Source of the DNA: CAVPNY01 sp963706905
GTDB taxonomy: Bacteria; Chloroflexota; Anaerolineae; Anaerolineales; UBA4823
NCBI GenBank assembly: GCA_963706905.1
Contig: CAVPNY010000005.1
Coordinates: 1 to 64,000, forward strand
Direction: 5' to 3'
DNA: 64,000 bases
Below, in pieces: positions 47,876 through 58,220 of the stretch. The notes beneath the pieces were generated by a model. It was given only the letters and a program-made list of their open reading frames with translations, was not told the origin of the DNA and made no database searches. Within the stretch, counting starts at the first letter, position 1, and each line of letters opens with the position of its first letter. The position numbers and the translations under genes are program-made.

Positions 47876-49162
47876 ATGAATTCTGAGACCTACCCTTACT
47901 TCTATCGCCTGGTCGAATCTTTGCCGGTTGTCTCCAGCCACGAACACCATTTTCCGGATGAGTTCCACCAGGGGCTCACCCTGGATCGCCTGTTCGAAAA
48001 CACCTATCTATTTACGATGGCCGAGAGCTATGGCAAAGCCAGCCTGCCCGCCCGAGATTATCTGAAGCCGGTGCGCGGGCTGAAGCGTATATATCCCATC
48101 CCCGTCGCTGATCCCGGCCGGCGTGGCGAGTTCCTGGGTCACGCCCGCTATAACAGCTACTTTGTCTGGCTGCAGAAGTCGCTCCAGCACATCTACCAGT
48201 TCGACGCAGAGCTGACCCCCGAGAATTGGGATCTGCTCTCCGCAAAGCTGGCTGAGAAACATGCCAGCAACCAGGCTCACCTGGATATCCTGCGCCAGCA
48301 GGCCGGGTACCGCCGGGTGGTGCTGGATCCCTTCTGGGATTATGGCATAAACAATGGGCATCCCGAGCTCTTTTCGCCGGCAATGCGCGTCGATATGTTT
48401 GTGACCTCCTTCCATCCTGCTGTGCTGGATCACGACGGCAACAGTCCTTTCTTGTGCTACCCATACGCCCCCACGGGCAATTTTGATGATTACCTCGACT
48501 TCCTGGAAAACCTGTTCACCGGTTGGCGTAATGCTGGCGCGGTAGCGATGAAATCGGCTTCAGCGTACGACCGCTCGCTGAACTATGGGGAGAGCGACCG
48601 GCAGGCGGCAGGCCGGGTCTTCTATAAAGACCCGCAAGTAGTCAGCCTGACCGAACGGATCGCCTATGAAGATTTCATGTTCGACTGGTTCTGCCGCTTA
48701 TGCGCCCGCTTCGGCGTACCTTTCCAGATCCATACTGGGCTGGGCAAGCTGGCAGGCTCGCGCCCGATCTTCCTAGAATCCACCATCCTGCGCAATCCCC
48801 AGGTCCATTTTGTCTTGTTCCACGCCGGTTATCCCTGGTACGATGAAACTGCCGGCATGCTTCACAACCATAGCAATATCAGCGTCGATATGGTGTGGGT
48901 GCCCCTGATCAGCCCCACCGGTGCAGTCCTGGCCCTGCATGAGTTCATCGAAGTCGCTCAATCCGGGGATTTGATCGGCTGGGGGGGTGACGCATTCACC
49001 TCCGAAGAGGCCTTTGGCGCCTTGTTGGCTTGGCGGCATGTGGTCGCCAGGACCCTGGCTGAGAAGGTGGAGCAAGGGTACCTGAGCCGGCCCGCGGCCG
49101 AAAGTCTTGCCCACAAGCTGATGTACGCCAATGTGGCCAACCGCTACGGTTTGCAGGTCTGA
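47876..49162 (+). CDS. Amidohydrolase-superfamily enzyme (Amidohydro_2/TIM-barrel)
   Basis: This 428-residue TIM-barrel metal hydrolase has an HxH-type metal site in PVVSSHEHHFPDEFH at the N-terminus, further ligands in FQIHTGLGKLAG and FVLFHAGYPWYDET, and the late Asp in LIGWGGDAFTSEEAFGALL. Relatives include amidohydrolase-2, uronate isomerase-like and lactonase enzymes. The exact reaction is unknown. It is the third gene of the ROK-SIS-amidohydrolase operon and converges on the DUF4432 gene. Confidence 0.78.
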   Translation: MNSETYPYFYRLVESLPVVSSHEHHFPDEFHQGLTLDRLFENTYLFTMAESYGKASLPARDYLKPVRGLKRIYPIPVADPGRRGEFLGHARYNSYFVWLQKSLQHIYQFDAELTPENWDLLSAKLAEKHASNQAHLDILRQQAGYRRVVLDPFWDYGINNGHPELFSPAMRVDMFVTSFHPAVLDHDGNSPFLCYPYAPTGNFDDYLDFLENLFTGWRNAGAVAMKSASAYDRSLNYGESDRQAAGRVFYKDPQVVSLTERIAYEDFMFDWFCRLCARFGVPFQIHTGLGKLAGSRPIFLESTILRNPQVHFVLFHAGYPWYDETAGMLHNHSNISVDMVWVPLISPTGAVLALHEFIEVAQSGDLIGWGGDAFTSEEAFGALLAWRHVVARTLAEKVEQGYLSRPAAESLAHKLMYANVANRYGLQV

Positions 49163-49187
49163 AATGGTGGGCGGAGATATCCTCCAC

Positions 49188-50222
49188 TTATGAGTATTCG
49201 ATGACCTCAATCTCGAGCGTGTAGTTGCGGCTCTCCCCGGCTTGCAGGTAGGGAAGCGCATTTTGCTTGCGAACTTCTGCCCGCCCGCCCCATACATGGG
49301 TGTTCATCGGCTGCACGGCAAGCACGTACAACCCCTCCCGCATCATTTTCCATTGGGCCAGGTAAGGCAGGGTCCTTTGGTCAAAAGATAGCTGCAACCC
49401 GAGTTTTAACTCGGGATTTTCCAATTCAAGCTTTGCCCACCCGTTCTCATCCGCCCGCGGGGTATGCGTATAATCCCGTTCCACATAATCCGCCGAGGGT
49501 GGCTCGAAAACCATCCACTGATCAATCTCTTGCCGGGCCAGCTCATCCCACGAAACCGTTTTTTCCACCTCAAATTTCAACCGGGCGTGCTCACTGAGCA
49601 GCGGAAAGCCCAGGTTGATATCATACAGTAGCATATGCGGCTGCGGGCTAAATCCCTCGTTGATGACCCTGTCCTCGATACGGATCTTGTTGGAGCCCAA
49701 CGCCGTGGTTATCCGCCGGCGCAGCGCCAGGTTCACACCGTACACGCGCGTCTGGCGCATCTCTCCGCTGATCTCCAACTGGTAGGCGTCATCCTTCCAA
49801 TACGTCTGGTAGCTGACCGCTTTGGCAGGCAGGCTGCTCGCCCTGCCGTGCTGCCCCACGTCTTCACCTTCGTCCTGGGTTGCCGGTCCAAAATTATCCA
49901 ATCCGCAGGTGACGACCAGCCCGCCCTGGAAGGTCCATAACCAGTTTGCTCCCGCCGCGTCGTAATAGGCTGGGTGCGCATCGCCTACCGGAGACCTCCA
50001 GGTGAGCGAAACGCCTTTGAACTGGCAGGTCGAGATATCCATTCCCCGATCCGCCAGAACATTAAAAGACAGGCCGCTACCTGTCCAGACCTGCAGGATG
50101 CGCACGCTGCGCTCGACGCCGTCCGCTCCTTCCACCAGCCTGATCCCGGCGACCTGCTCCGGGTGCCCCACGTAACGCCCCAGCAACTCCCGGCTCCAAC
50201 TGCGTTGATAGAGATTTATCAC
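49188..50222 (-). CDS. DUF4432 family, aldose 1-epimerase-like protein
   Basis: This 344-residue galactose-mutarotase-like beta-sandwich protein shows GLSFNVLADRGMDISTCQFKG, FQGGLVVTCGLDNFG and the later VYGVNLALRRRI, PHMLLYDINLGFPLL and AVQPMNTHVWGG. Conserved acidic and His residues of the mutarotase site are plausible in these segments. It may epimerise or bind a sugar taken up by the neighbouring ABC importer. It is the last gene of a minus-strand cluster and sits just after a 45-bp tandem repeat. Confidence 0.78.
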   Translation of the reverse strand: MINLYQRSWSRELLGRYVGHPEQVAGIRLVEGADGVERSVRILQVWTGSGLSFNVLADRGMDISTCQFKGVSLTWRSPVGDAHPAYYDAAGANWLWTFQGGLVVTCGLDNFGPATQDEGEDVGQHGRASSLPAKAVSYQTYWKDDAYQLEISGEMRQTRVYGVNLALRRRITTALGSNKIRIEDRVINEGFSPQPHMLLYDINLGFPLLSEHARLKFEVEKTVSWDELARQEIDQWMVFEPPSADYVERDYTHTPRADENGWAKLELENPELKLGLQLSFDQRTLPYLAQWKMMREGLYVLAVQPMNTHVWGGRAEVRKQNALPYLQAGESRNYTLEIEVIEYS

Positions 50223-50244
50223 GTGTCCCTTCCTTCTTATACAG

Positions 50245-50379
50245 GCATCCTTCGACTTCTGTGAAGAAAACTTCCGCTCAGGATGCCCGGCATCCTTCGA
50301 CTTCTGTGAAGAAAACTTCCGCTCAGGATGCCCAGCATCGTTCGGCTTCGGTGGTGAAAACTTCTGCTCAGGATGCCCG
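50245..50379. repeat. Three tandem 45-bp hairpin repeats
   Basis: Each unit runs from GCATCCTTCG or GCATCGTTCG to CTCAGGATGCCC, so its ends pair as GGCATCC and GGATGCC. The first two units are nearly identical; the third has several changes. They lie between the two DUF4432 genes. They would form mRNA hairpins and may limit expression of the downstream gene. The open frame across them (KKTSAQDA repeats) is a by-product. Confidence 0.85.
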
Positions 50380-50399
50380 GCATCGTTATTTCTTTCCCA

Positions 50400-51483
50400 C
50401 TACTTCCACTCGACCGCGCCGCCTGCATGCAGTTTTGCCAGGCGGCCTTTTCCAGTATAGACGATCGCATTTGCAAAGGTAGAAATCCGTCCCCCTGGCG
50501 GGAGAATCAGGGCAGTTTGATCCTGGATGGCGCTGGCAATGCCATTATCTGGGGGGCTGGACACGATTTCGAGCGCCATGTTGTAGGTGCGCCCGTACCA
50601 GGGATAGCCGTACGCGCCGCCGCACACCTGCCACATCCACAGGAATGGAAAAGTCTTGATATCCCAGACCATCCCAAAACCAAGTTCCAGGCGCTGGTTG
50701 GTGACGCCATACCAGGCGGACTCCGGCTCGGTGAAGTACAGTAAGTCGGCCAAATCGTTATCCGGCGCAGGCATTTTACTCATGTCGATCATCTCACCGG
50801 TGATCGATTGCGCCAGCGGCCAGTCATGGTCACAATTGACCGCCAACCGCTGCCGCTCGAAGGACAACACCTTCTGGGTGTGGGACTTCCGGTAGCCGTG
50901 GTCGATGGTGCAGTTCTCGTCCAGAAAAGCCTCGCCCAGCGCCGGATGATGCCCCCACATAACCGCCATCTCTTCCCGGGCCTCGTTCTCGATATACTCC
51001 TTGATCTGCAGGACGCCCGAATCCGCTTCGAAGGTCAGGTTCTTTTGAATGTAAAAAGGCGAGCGATACAGCCGCACCCAGAAATCAACCGACACCCGTT
51101 CTGGTCGGTCTTCGATCACTCGGAACTCCCAGGGGAGCAAATTAGAATTCTCCGTGCAGGCCAAACTCAGCCCCTTTGTAGCTGGATGGCGGCCCGTAGT
51201 TTGGCACTATTTCCTGCCAGGCGCCCTCGAAATGGTCATAAAAGAACCCGAGCGAGCTGGCAGTGGCTGAGACAAAATCCTTGGGATGATGAAGCTGCAT
51301 GGGCGAGCGCCACATAAAATCAATATCCTGTGGCTTGTACAAGAGCTCGTATATGTCGGTGCCCTTATCGATCAGCACGGTCACGCGCAGCAGTTGGTTT
51401 TCCATTACCAGGGTGCGCAGACCCTTCAGCGTCCCGTCTGTTGTCAGGCGGCAGCCGTAGTTGCGTTCCCGCGGGTAAGCCAT
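50400..51483 (-). CDS. Second DUF4432-like aldose epimerase (one frameshift)
   Basis: The protein is about 360 residues. The first part (RNYGCRLTTDGTLKGLRTLV, then VTVLIDKGTDIYELLYKPQ and the end YKGAEFGLHGE) changes frame near 51145 and continues as NSNLLPWEFRVIEDRPERV. The rest holds VMWGHHPALGEAFLDENCTI, whose His pair resembles the mutarotase catalytic region, and WQVCGGAYGYPWYGRTYNMA. It is paralogous in fold to the protein at 49188-50222 but diverged. It is probably cotranscribed with the deacetylase and ABC genes. Confidence 0.78.
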
Positions 51484-51513
51484 TCTGCCTCCGATGATGA
51501 ATGTTCGTTGAAA

Positions 51514-52385
51514 TTAACCGGCGTCAACCGGCAGGGCAGGCGTTTTGCCAGCGCGCCAGCTGCGCACATAGCTGATGCAGGTCGTAAAACTGGCTCCGGG
51601 ATGCTGAACGATATAGTCCAGAAACTCCTCAAAGCCAGCAGGCGGTGCCCACGCCCAATGCACTGGGGGTGCATGGTTATGATCATCACCCCGCTCCGCG
51701 CCTGGTGATACAGGTAGTCGAATTCGCCTTTCCAGATCTCCAGCACCGTCGAGGCGCGCGCAGCCCCTGGGCATGCCCGGGGATAAATTCAAACCAGGGC
51801 CAATCATCCAGGTGCCAGGCGACAGGCATCTCCACAAGCTGGGTCGGTTCTCCGAACTCGTACGGCTCATCGGTTGACCACCGGTCCCCGCTGCGGCACC
51901 AGTAGGGCTCAAAGTCGTTGCCCATCAGGCTGCTTTCATATTCAAAGCCATACTCCAGCAATAGCCTCACCGTATTGGGGCTGTTATCCCAGGAGGGCGA
52001 GCGGTAGCCGGTTGGGCGCTTCCCCGTCACTTGCTGCAGCGCCTCAATTCCCCGCTCCAGGACTCGGCGTTCATCGGCGAGGGTCAGATTGACGGATTCT
52101 CATGAATCCAGCCGTGATGGCCGATCTCATGACCTGCCGCCTGGATGGCGGCTACAACGCGGGATAGGTGACCGCGGTGGCTCCGGGGATAAAGAAAGTG
52201 GCGGGTGCATGGTACTCTTCCAGCAGGGCCAGAATGCGGCGTGCCCCGATCGGCCCAAATTCGCCGCGCGACACCATACTGGGTGAAGTGGCATTCAGCG
52301 CGCCGATCCAGTTGGTGTATGAATCAAAATCAAAGGTGAGCGCAATTTTGACATCCGGCGGGGCCGGGCTCGTTCCGCTGACCAA
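51514..52385 (-). CDS. Polysaccharide deacetylase (NodB homology), several frameshifts
   Basis: The catalytic base motif is ALTFDFDSYTNW near the N-terminus. The metal-binding H-x3-H follows in AGHEIGHHGWIHENP after a frame change near 52160. Another change near 52090 leads to TGKRPTGYRSPSWDNSP (motif 3) and EMPVAWHLDDWPWFEFIPG, and one near 51750 to GVMIITMHPQCIGRGHR, which carries the last conserved His. About 290 residues in all. It probably removes N-acetyl or other acyl groups from a saccharide. The lack of a signal peptide suggests cytoplasmic action on imported sugar. It begins with a possible TTG just after the permease stop. Confidence 0.75.
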
Positions 52386-52391
52386 TCCGGC

Positions 52392-53540
52392 TTATCCCTT
52401 CCCAGCCCGCTTTCTGCGTTCTCTGCTAACTAAATCGAGGATCACAGCCAGCATCAAAACCATGCCGGTTACCATCAATTTGATCGAAGATGGGAAAGAC
52501 AGCAGATCCATTCCATTGTTGATAGCCCCAATAACCAGAGCGCCAAACAGCGCTGCCCACGTGCTGCCCCGCCCGCCAAACAGGCTCGTGCCTCCAATGA
52601 CTGCTGCCGCGATGGCATTAAGCAGCAGGCTGCCGCCGCCTGAACCATAATTGACGGCGATCAGCCGTGAAGCCGCAACAATTCCCCCGCAGGCGGCAAT
52701 CCCCGAACACAGCGCAAATACCAAAATGCGAATTCGTTCAACATCGATGCTGGCTCGCCTCGCTGCCTCGGCATTTCCGCCCACCGTATAAATATGCCGC
52801 CCAAATCTGGTGTAGCGTGTGATCAGATCAAAGATGAAGATAAAGACGATGAAGATAAAAACAGACGTTGGCACACCCTGGATCGGTTTGCCATTCGGCA
52901 ACTGGTTGCGGTCGAAGTTCATCAAAGCCATCGCCCCCATGATCGCAATCGCAATCAACAGCAGCCGGCTGATTGCCATCGATGGCATGGATTATTCAAG
53001 CCTACCTTCTGCCGGTTCTTCGTCCCGAAAGACTGTCAATACGACAACAATCACCGCCAGGATCCCAATTAACCAGCCTAACCAGGGAGGGATCAGGGCA
53101 TTGGCAATTGATCGAATAAATGGGTCACGAATATTGATTGTTCCCTGATCGCCCAGGATGAACAGTTGGGCTCCCTGCCAGATCATAAGTCCAGCTAATG
53201 TCACGATAAATGATGGCACGTGGATTTTTCCAACAAAGAAACCTTGCATCGCCCCGATAATAACCCCGACCATGATAGCTACAAAGATAGCAAGATGCTG
53301 GATATTCGATAATTTGTAATCAGAATCGCCATCATCGCTGCAGCCGATCCGCTGACAGATCCCACAGATAAGTCAATTTCGCCGATCAATAGAACCAATA
53401 TAATCCCCACCGAGATAATACCTATCGCCGCGATTTGGGCCATCAAGTTGGTTAAATTCAAGGGCGTGAGGAAATTATTGTTGGCGAACTGAAAGATCAC
53501 GCCATGATGATCACCAAGCCAATAACCACAGCCAGTGAGC
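52392..53540 (-). CDS. Sugar ABC transporter permease (RbsC/XylH-like), several frameshifts
   Basis: This is an inner-membrane permease of the ribose/xylose type, pieced from three frames: FANNNFLTPLNLTNLMAQIA with GIILVLLIGEIDLSVGSVSG (family signature); then GAMQGFFVGKIHVPSFIVTL and GLMIWQGAQLFILGD; then TRFGRHIYTVGGNAEAARRA (the EAA-like loop), GGGSLLLNAIAAAVIGGTSL and FGALVIGAINNGMDLL. Frame changes occur near 53510, 53285 and 52990. The N-terminus overlaps the end of the ATPase gene, and its exact start is uncertain. It works with the ATPase and binding protein just upstream. Confidence 0.82.
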
Positions 53541-53545
53541 CAATA

Positions 53546-54387
53546 TCACTGCTCCAATGGATTGCAGATATCTATCCAGCCAGTGCTGTGGGCGCGTGGT
53601 TTTAAGTTCCATTGCACGGCTCCATGTTTTGCATCCATGACACCTGTGATTGCTGCCACTACTTGTTCCGGACGGGTGGTTTTCGTATCGAATGTTGCCG
53701 TACGCTTACCTAACCGAAGGACAATCACTCGGTCGGTGATATCAAAAATCTCTGCCAGGTTATGGCTAATCACAACCACCCCAATTGCCTTTCGCGCAAT
53801 TTGTCGATCAGATTCATTACTTCGCTGGTTTGTTCTACCCCCAGGGCTGCAGTAGGCTCATCTAGCAGGACAACTTTGCTGTCCCACATCACCGATCGGG
53901 CTACTGCGACCGACTGCCGCTGTCCACCTGACATGGAGGCAATGATATTTCTCACTGATGGAATTTTTACATGAAGTTCCGATAGTAAATCGATTGCCCT
54001 TTTTTCCATTGCGGTTTCGTCGAGCCGATCAGGCCTTTCAATGGCGGCCCCTTGGTGGTCTCACGCCCAATGTACAGGTTGGCAACTACGTCCAAATTAT
54101 CGCATAGTGCCAGGTCTTGATACACAGTTTCAATTCCAAAATAAATGCTGTCTCTGGATTTCTGATGGTAACGGGTTGGCCTTCGATGAATATTTCGCCA
54201 GAATCAGGTTCATGAACTCCAGAAATAACTTTTACAAGCGTCGATTTTCCAGCTCCATTATCGCCAACAAGCCCACAACCTCTCCATTGAATACTTCAAA
54301 ATCTACATCTCGCAAAGCCTGAACCGCACCAAAGCTCTTGCTGACACCTTTTACTTCTAGGATGGGTTTCCGATTAGGATCATCCAT
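53546..54387 (-). CDS. Sugar ABC transporter ATP-binding protein, several frameshifts
   Basis: The N-terminal frame starts at ATG 54387 with MDDPNRKPILEVKGVSKSFG. One or two bases are missing at the Walker A region (about 54265), where VGDNGAGKSTLVKV is readable in the shifted frame. IFIEGQPVTIRN follows, then further shifts. NIIASMSGGQRQSVAVARSV and VVLLDEPTAALGVEQTSEV (signature and Walker B) and VVISHNLAEIFDITDRVIVL (H-loop) are intact in one frame. The length of about 280 residues indicates a single ATPase domain (short MglA/XylG type), so it probably dimerises. It ends near CNPLEQ at 53546. Confidence 0.82.
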
Positions 54388-54465
54388 ACTCTACTCTCCA
54401 ACGAATTAATGAGAGATAACCTAAGCAACTGCTTAGGTTGTCTCAACCGAAATGTTATGGAATGC

Positions 54466-55615
54466 TTACTTCAAGCCAGCAGCAACACAGGCATCTTCAA
54501 ATTCGGGGGTGCAGATATCATCCAACGTCCAGAATTTCGTGTCAATGATCTTCTCCTGAATATTGGATTTTTCGACATTCACTACTGGGATGAATACCGA
54601 TGGTACATCGATGACACCGTTGTTGACCGTCCCATCTATCATACCCTCCGGCACTTTCCCTGTCGTTGCCAGAGCATACGCAATCTCCGCTGCCGTTGAC
54701 GCCATTACATCAATCGGTAGAAACACCGAGCTGTACTGTTCATCAACCAGCATGCGCTGCACTGCCGCCAACTCGGCATCCAGCCCAGTGATCGGCGGGA
54801 TCGGTTTGATACCCAGCACCATTCAATGCCGCCAATACGCCAGTCGCCATGCCGTCATTCATGACATATACACCGTCAATCTGCCCGCCGGTCTCGGTCA
54901 GAATTTGCTCCATCAAACTTGGGCCTTGTTCGGGTCCCAATCGGGGGTGTCCACCGATTTGACGATGGTCAGCTTCCCCGCATCCACCAATGGCTGGAAT
55001 ACCTCCAGCGCTCCATCCCGGATGGGCGGCATGTTGCTGTCCGACGGTCCGCCGTTGACCATCACAATCTTCGGATTTTCGATCCCCTTCTCACCCAGCG
55101 CTTTTACCAGCGATTGGGCTTGCGCCTGACCAATATCCGCCAGGGCGAACCCAATATTCACCGTCACTCCGTCTGAGTTTTCAAGCAGCCGTGAGTAGGC
55201 GATCACCGGTACGCCCCGCTCTTTGGCATAATCCGCTATCACGGCAGCTGCCTTCGTGTCTACCGCCATGATCGCAATGACCTTTGCCCCGTTGGTGATG
55301 GCTTGCTCAACTGCTGCTTGCTGTTCGGCTGCATCCGAATCCGCAATGTGCGCAATCACCTCGCAATCCGGGCAGATCTCCTTAAATTCTCTTCAAAGAT
55401 CGGCCGGTCTTTTGTGTCGTAGCGCATCGTCTTCTTGTCAGGAAGGAAGATACCGACGGTAAAGCCTTCTTCAGTGGCGGGGGCTTCGGTGACTTCGGCC
55501 TCGGCTCAGCCGGCTCAGCCGGGGTCGGTGTGGCGGCTGGCGCGCAGGCAGTCAGCAAAAACGCCGTGATCACCAGCAGACTAACGAATGTAAAGATACG
55601 GTTCAGGCAAATCAT
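54466..55615 (-). CDS. Sugar ABC transporter substrate-binding lipoprotein, several frameshifts
   Basis: The lipoprotein signal FVSLLVITAFLLTACAPAA places the mature protein on the outside of the membrane. A Pro/Ala-rich linker follows. The periplasmic-binding-protein core is readable across four frames: EQAITNGAKVIAIMAVDTKA, RGVPVIAYSRLLENSDG, GIENPKIVMVNGGPSDSN, IDGVYVMNDGMATGVLAALN, IPPITGLDAELAAVQRML and MASTAAEIAYALATTGKVPE. It belongs to the type 1 fold used for xylose, ribose and galactose (XylF/RbsB). Shifts lie near 55375, 54925 and 54825. It is the first gene of the importer operon. Confidence 0.85.
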
Positions 55616-56093
55616 TGTTTTCTCCTATTGTTCCTCACGAATGATTTGAAAGATCTAGATGGGATAGAGAAGCTGGTATGACAATTTATTTTAAGCACCT
55701 CCTTTTTTGATCCAAGAAGCATCCTGATCAATAGCCCTGAGCTTTCCGAGGAGGGCAGCGTTCTTTGCCCTAAGCGCAGCGCCGTCGAAGGATGCGCTAT
55801 GTTAGCCAGCATCAGGTTGCCGTTTCAAGTCAAGCAGCTCTTTCAAAACGGTCTTACCCGGTCGGATTATCTGGGTATGATCGCAGTGTCTTTCCAGGTT
55901 GGCGATCGAAATAAAAATTGGGTATCGCCTGCTGAGTCGCAGAGCAATACCCAATGCGTTGGTTTTCCCGCTGCATGATAATGATTGGTTCCGCAGCCAT
56001 GTCCAGAGCCGCCAACCAGGTTACCTGATCGGAAGGTTTACGGATTTTGATGGACACTATTTTCTGATCGATTCAGCTGTTATCCGGTTCCAT
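55616..56093. other. Intergenic region upstream of the ABC importer
   Basis: No gene is seen. It should hold the promoter of the minus-strand importer operon and a short leader. An eroded repeat of the CTAAGCGCAGCGCCGTCGAAGG type lies near 55768. Short open frames on both strands show no recognisable features. Confidence 0.5.
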
Positions 56094-56815
56094 TCAGGGT
56101 AGCAGGCGTTTGGTCTGCGAGCGCGGCCAGACATTTTCATACGTGAAGCACTCTGCGTGGGATACACCGCATTGATAGCCACGCGCCTTCTCTGAGTCTC
56201 AATCATATCAAAAAAATCGACTTTGTCGTGATCTCTTAACCAGGTAATCTGGCTTTGAAAATTGGTGAGCATTTCGCGCTTGGTAGCCCAGGTGTCGCTG
56301 ATATCCACAAAATCGGTGGGGAGAAAATTGGCGCCGGTGATGGTATCGAAGTAGGCGATCGGCTGCACCCCGGGGTGGTAAGGGGTCTCCGTCTCGACAT
56401 TCTTGAGACCAGACATGAAGGAGGCGTCGAAGATCAGGCGGCTCACCACCCTGTGATCCGGGTGGTAGTCGTGAGGAGCATGGGTCATGATCAAATCAGG
56501 TTTTGCCTTGCGGATCAGCTCAACAAAGACTACCCGCGTTGCCAGGTCCTCGAAAATCCGCTCGTCGCCAAAACCGAGCCAGTAGAAATCTGCCCCGATT
56601 ACGCTGGCCGACTTTTGAGCCTCGTTGTGCCGGATCTCTGCCAGCTCTTTGGGTGGAATGACCATGTGCCCGGCCGCGCCATCCGTTGCAACCGCCATCG
56701 AGACCTTTGTGCCCAGCTTGGCAAATTTCGCCAACGTACCGCCGCACAACCACTCGAGATCGTCAGGGTGAGCGCCGACTGCAAGAACGCTTTTGGGAAA
56801 ATCAACAGGTGCCAT
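56094..56815 (-). CDS. PIG-L family N-deacetylase (one frameshift near the 3' end)
   Basis: This zinc-dependent LmbE/PIG-L deacetylase has the signature VLAVGAHPDDLEWLCGGTLA, with the second metal region in PDLIMTHAPHDYHPDHRVVS. Known members deacetylate GlcNAc in GlcNAc-inositol, bacillithiol and related glycosides. Near 56160 the frame changes: SHAECFTYENVWPRSQTKRL continues to a TGA at 56094-56096, which matches the family's C-terminus better than the unshifted reading. The product is about 240 residues. It is divergent from the second ROK gene across the promoter and operator region, so both may be controlled together. Confidence 0.85.
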
Positions 56816-56923
56816 GTCAGACGTCCTTTCATGTACTTATATTTAATTACAGATGTTATTAAACCCTGAAATTATATATGATTCTATAACCAAATCTGGC
56901 AAAGGTCAAGCATTTATATTCCA

Positions 56924-56952
56924 TTGACGATTAGATGCAGAGGGTATAGAAT
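56924..56952 (+). promoter_or_regulatory. Promoter of the second ROK gene
   Basis: TTGACG (56924-56929) and TAGAAT (56947-56952) are separated by 17 bases. A start near 56959 would place the following palindrome at about +10 to +32, a position suited to repression. Confidence 0.6.
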
Positions 56953-56968
56953 GGAAATATCTACTTAT

Positions 56969-56990
56969 TTTAATCTCAATTGAAATTAAA
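56969..56990. promoter_or_regulatory. 22-bp palindromic operator candidate
   Basis: TTTAATCTCAA and TTGAAATTAAA pair at 10 of 11 positions around a CAATTG centre. It lies between the -10 element and the ATG of a ROK repressor, and opposite the PIG-L gene. NagC, Mlc and XylR of this family bind AT-rich palindromes of similar size. Autoregulation is therefore likely but untested. Confidence 0.65.
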
Positions 56991-57026
56991 GCCCCTATAA
57001 GAATTAGAAAACGGGGAACGTGCATC

Positions 57027-58220
57027 ATGGTCACTAAACTGGCGAAGCACATCAGACGGGTTGATTATGATATTGCCAGCGTGGTAAGAGAACATGCTCC
57101 GGTTTCTCGGGCCAAGATTGCCAGCTACCTGCACCGGAATCCGACCACGGTCGGCAGGGTGGTCGATCAGCTCATCGCCAGAACATCGTTTGCGAGATCG
57201 GCGAGAGAAAAGAGAGGGGCTCGGGCGGCCTTCCCGTTTGCTGGTATTAACCCGGAAATTTATTCGGTATTGACCGTCGATCTCGGCTCATTGGATGTAT
57301 ATGCCGCCATCACCGATCTCTCCGGAAAAGTCCATGCCACCGCCCAGCATACGCTTCCTGCAAAACTCGCAGCAATCCATCCCGGTGTTGATCGAATTTA
57401 TCCATGAGACCGTGCGCCAGGGAGCCCACCTGCCTGCCATCCAGGCGCTGGTCATCGGGGCGCCTTCCATTGTCAATGCCGAGCAGGGCGTGATTGAATG
57501 GGCTCCGATCCTGAACTGGCGGGATGTCCCACTGAAAGAGATCCTGGAATGTGAATTCAATATCCCGGTGCTCATCGAAAATGATGTCAACCTGGCCACT
57601 CTGGGTGAGTTCTGGAAGGGTGCTGGCCGCGGGATCAAACAAGACATGCTCTTTGTCAGCGTGGGAGAGGGGGTTGGAGCAGGCATCATCATCAACGGCG
57701 AGCTGTACCTGGGCGCCACACATCAGCCGGCGAAGTGGCTTACTTCATCACCGATGTGAATGTCCTGCGCGAGAATGCCGGCCAGTTTGGCAATATCGAA
57801 AGCCAGATCGGTCGCCACGGTCTGGTCCGCATGGCGCAGCTGGTGGCACAGCGCTATCCCGCTTCCCGCTTAGCCCAGGCATTGAGCCAGGCCGGGCAAT
57901 CCGTCCAAACCAGGGATATCCTGGCGCTGGCTGAAGCCGGGGATGTGGCTGCTCTGGTGGTGTATAACTACGTGGTCGATATTCTCACCATTGTTATCTG
58001 CAACACGGCAGTCTTACTCGATCCGGAGATGATCATCCTGGGCGGGCCCAGCGACTGGAACTGGGTCAGCCTGATCGCCTCGATCAAAGACCGCCTGGGC
58101 AGCTCGCTTTTACGCCCGGTCAATATCGTGCCATCGAAGCTGGGCAGGGAGGCGTTATTTATGGGAGGCAGCTATTCTGCACTAAAAATGCGACCCATTT
58201 TTGCAAAGGAAAAGCGATGA
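57027..58220 (+). CDS. ROK-family transcriptional regulator, second copy (two frameshifts)
   Basis: This is a protein of about 397 residues. The winged helix is at the start (VVREHAPVSRAKIASYLHRN, then TTVGRVVDQLI). The ROK fold follows with VLTVDLGSLDVYAAITDLSG. Frame changes near 57385 and 57735 link to IQALVIGAPSIVNAEQGVIE, IPVLIENDVNLATLGEFWKG and SVGEGVGAGIIINGELYLGA, then VAYFITDVNVLRENAGQFGN and DPEMIILGGPSDWNWVSLIA. The zinc CxCG motif is again absent. It should repress its own operon and perhaps the divergent PIG-L and importer genes. Its stop overlaps the ATG of the next gene (ATGA). Confidence 0.82.

Noticed and set aside
50245..50379. Possible CRISPR array
   Set aside because: The 45-bp units are directly adjacent with no spacers, and there are no cas genes.
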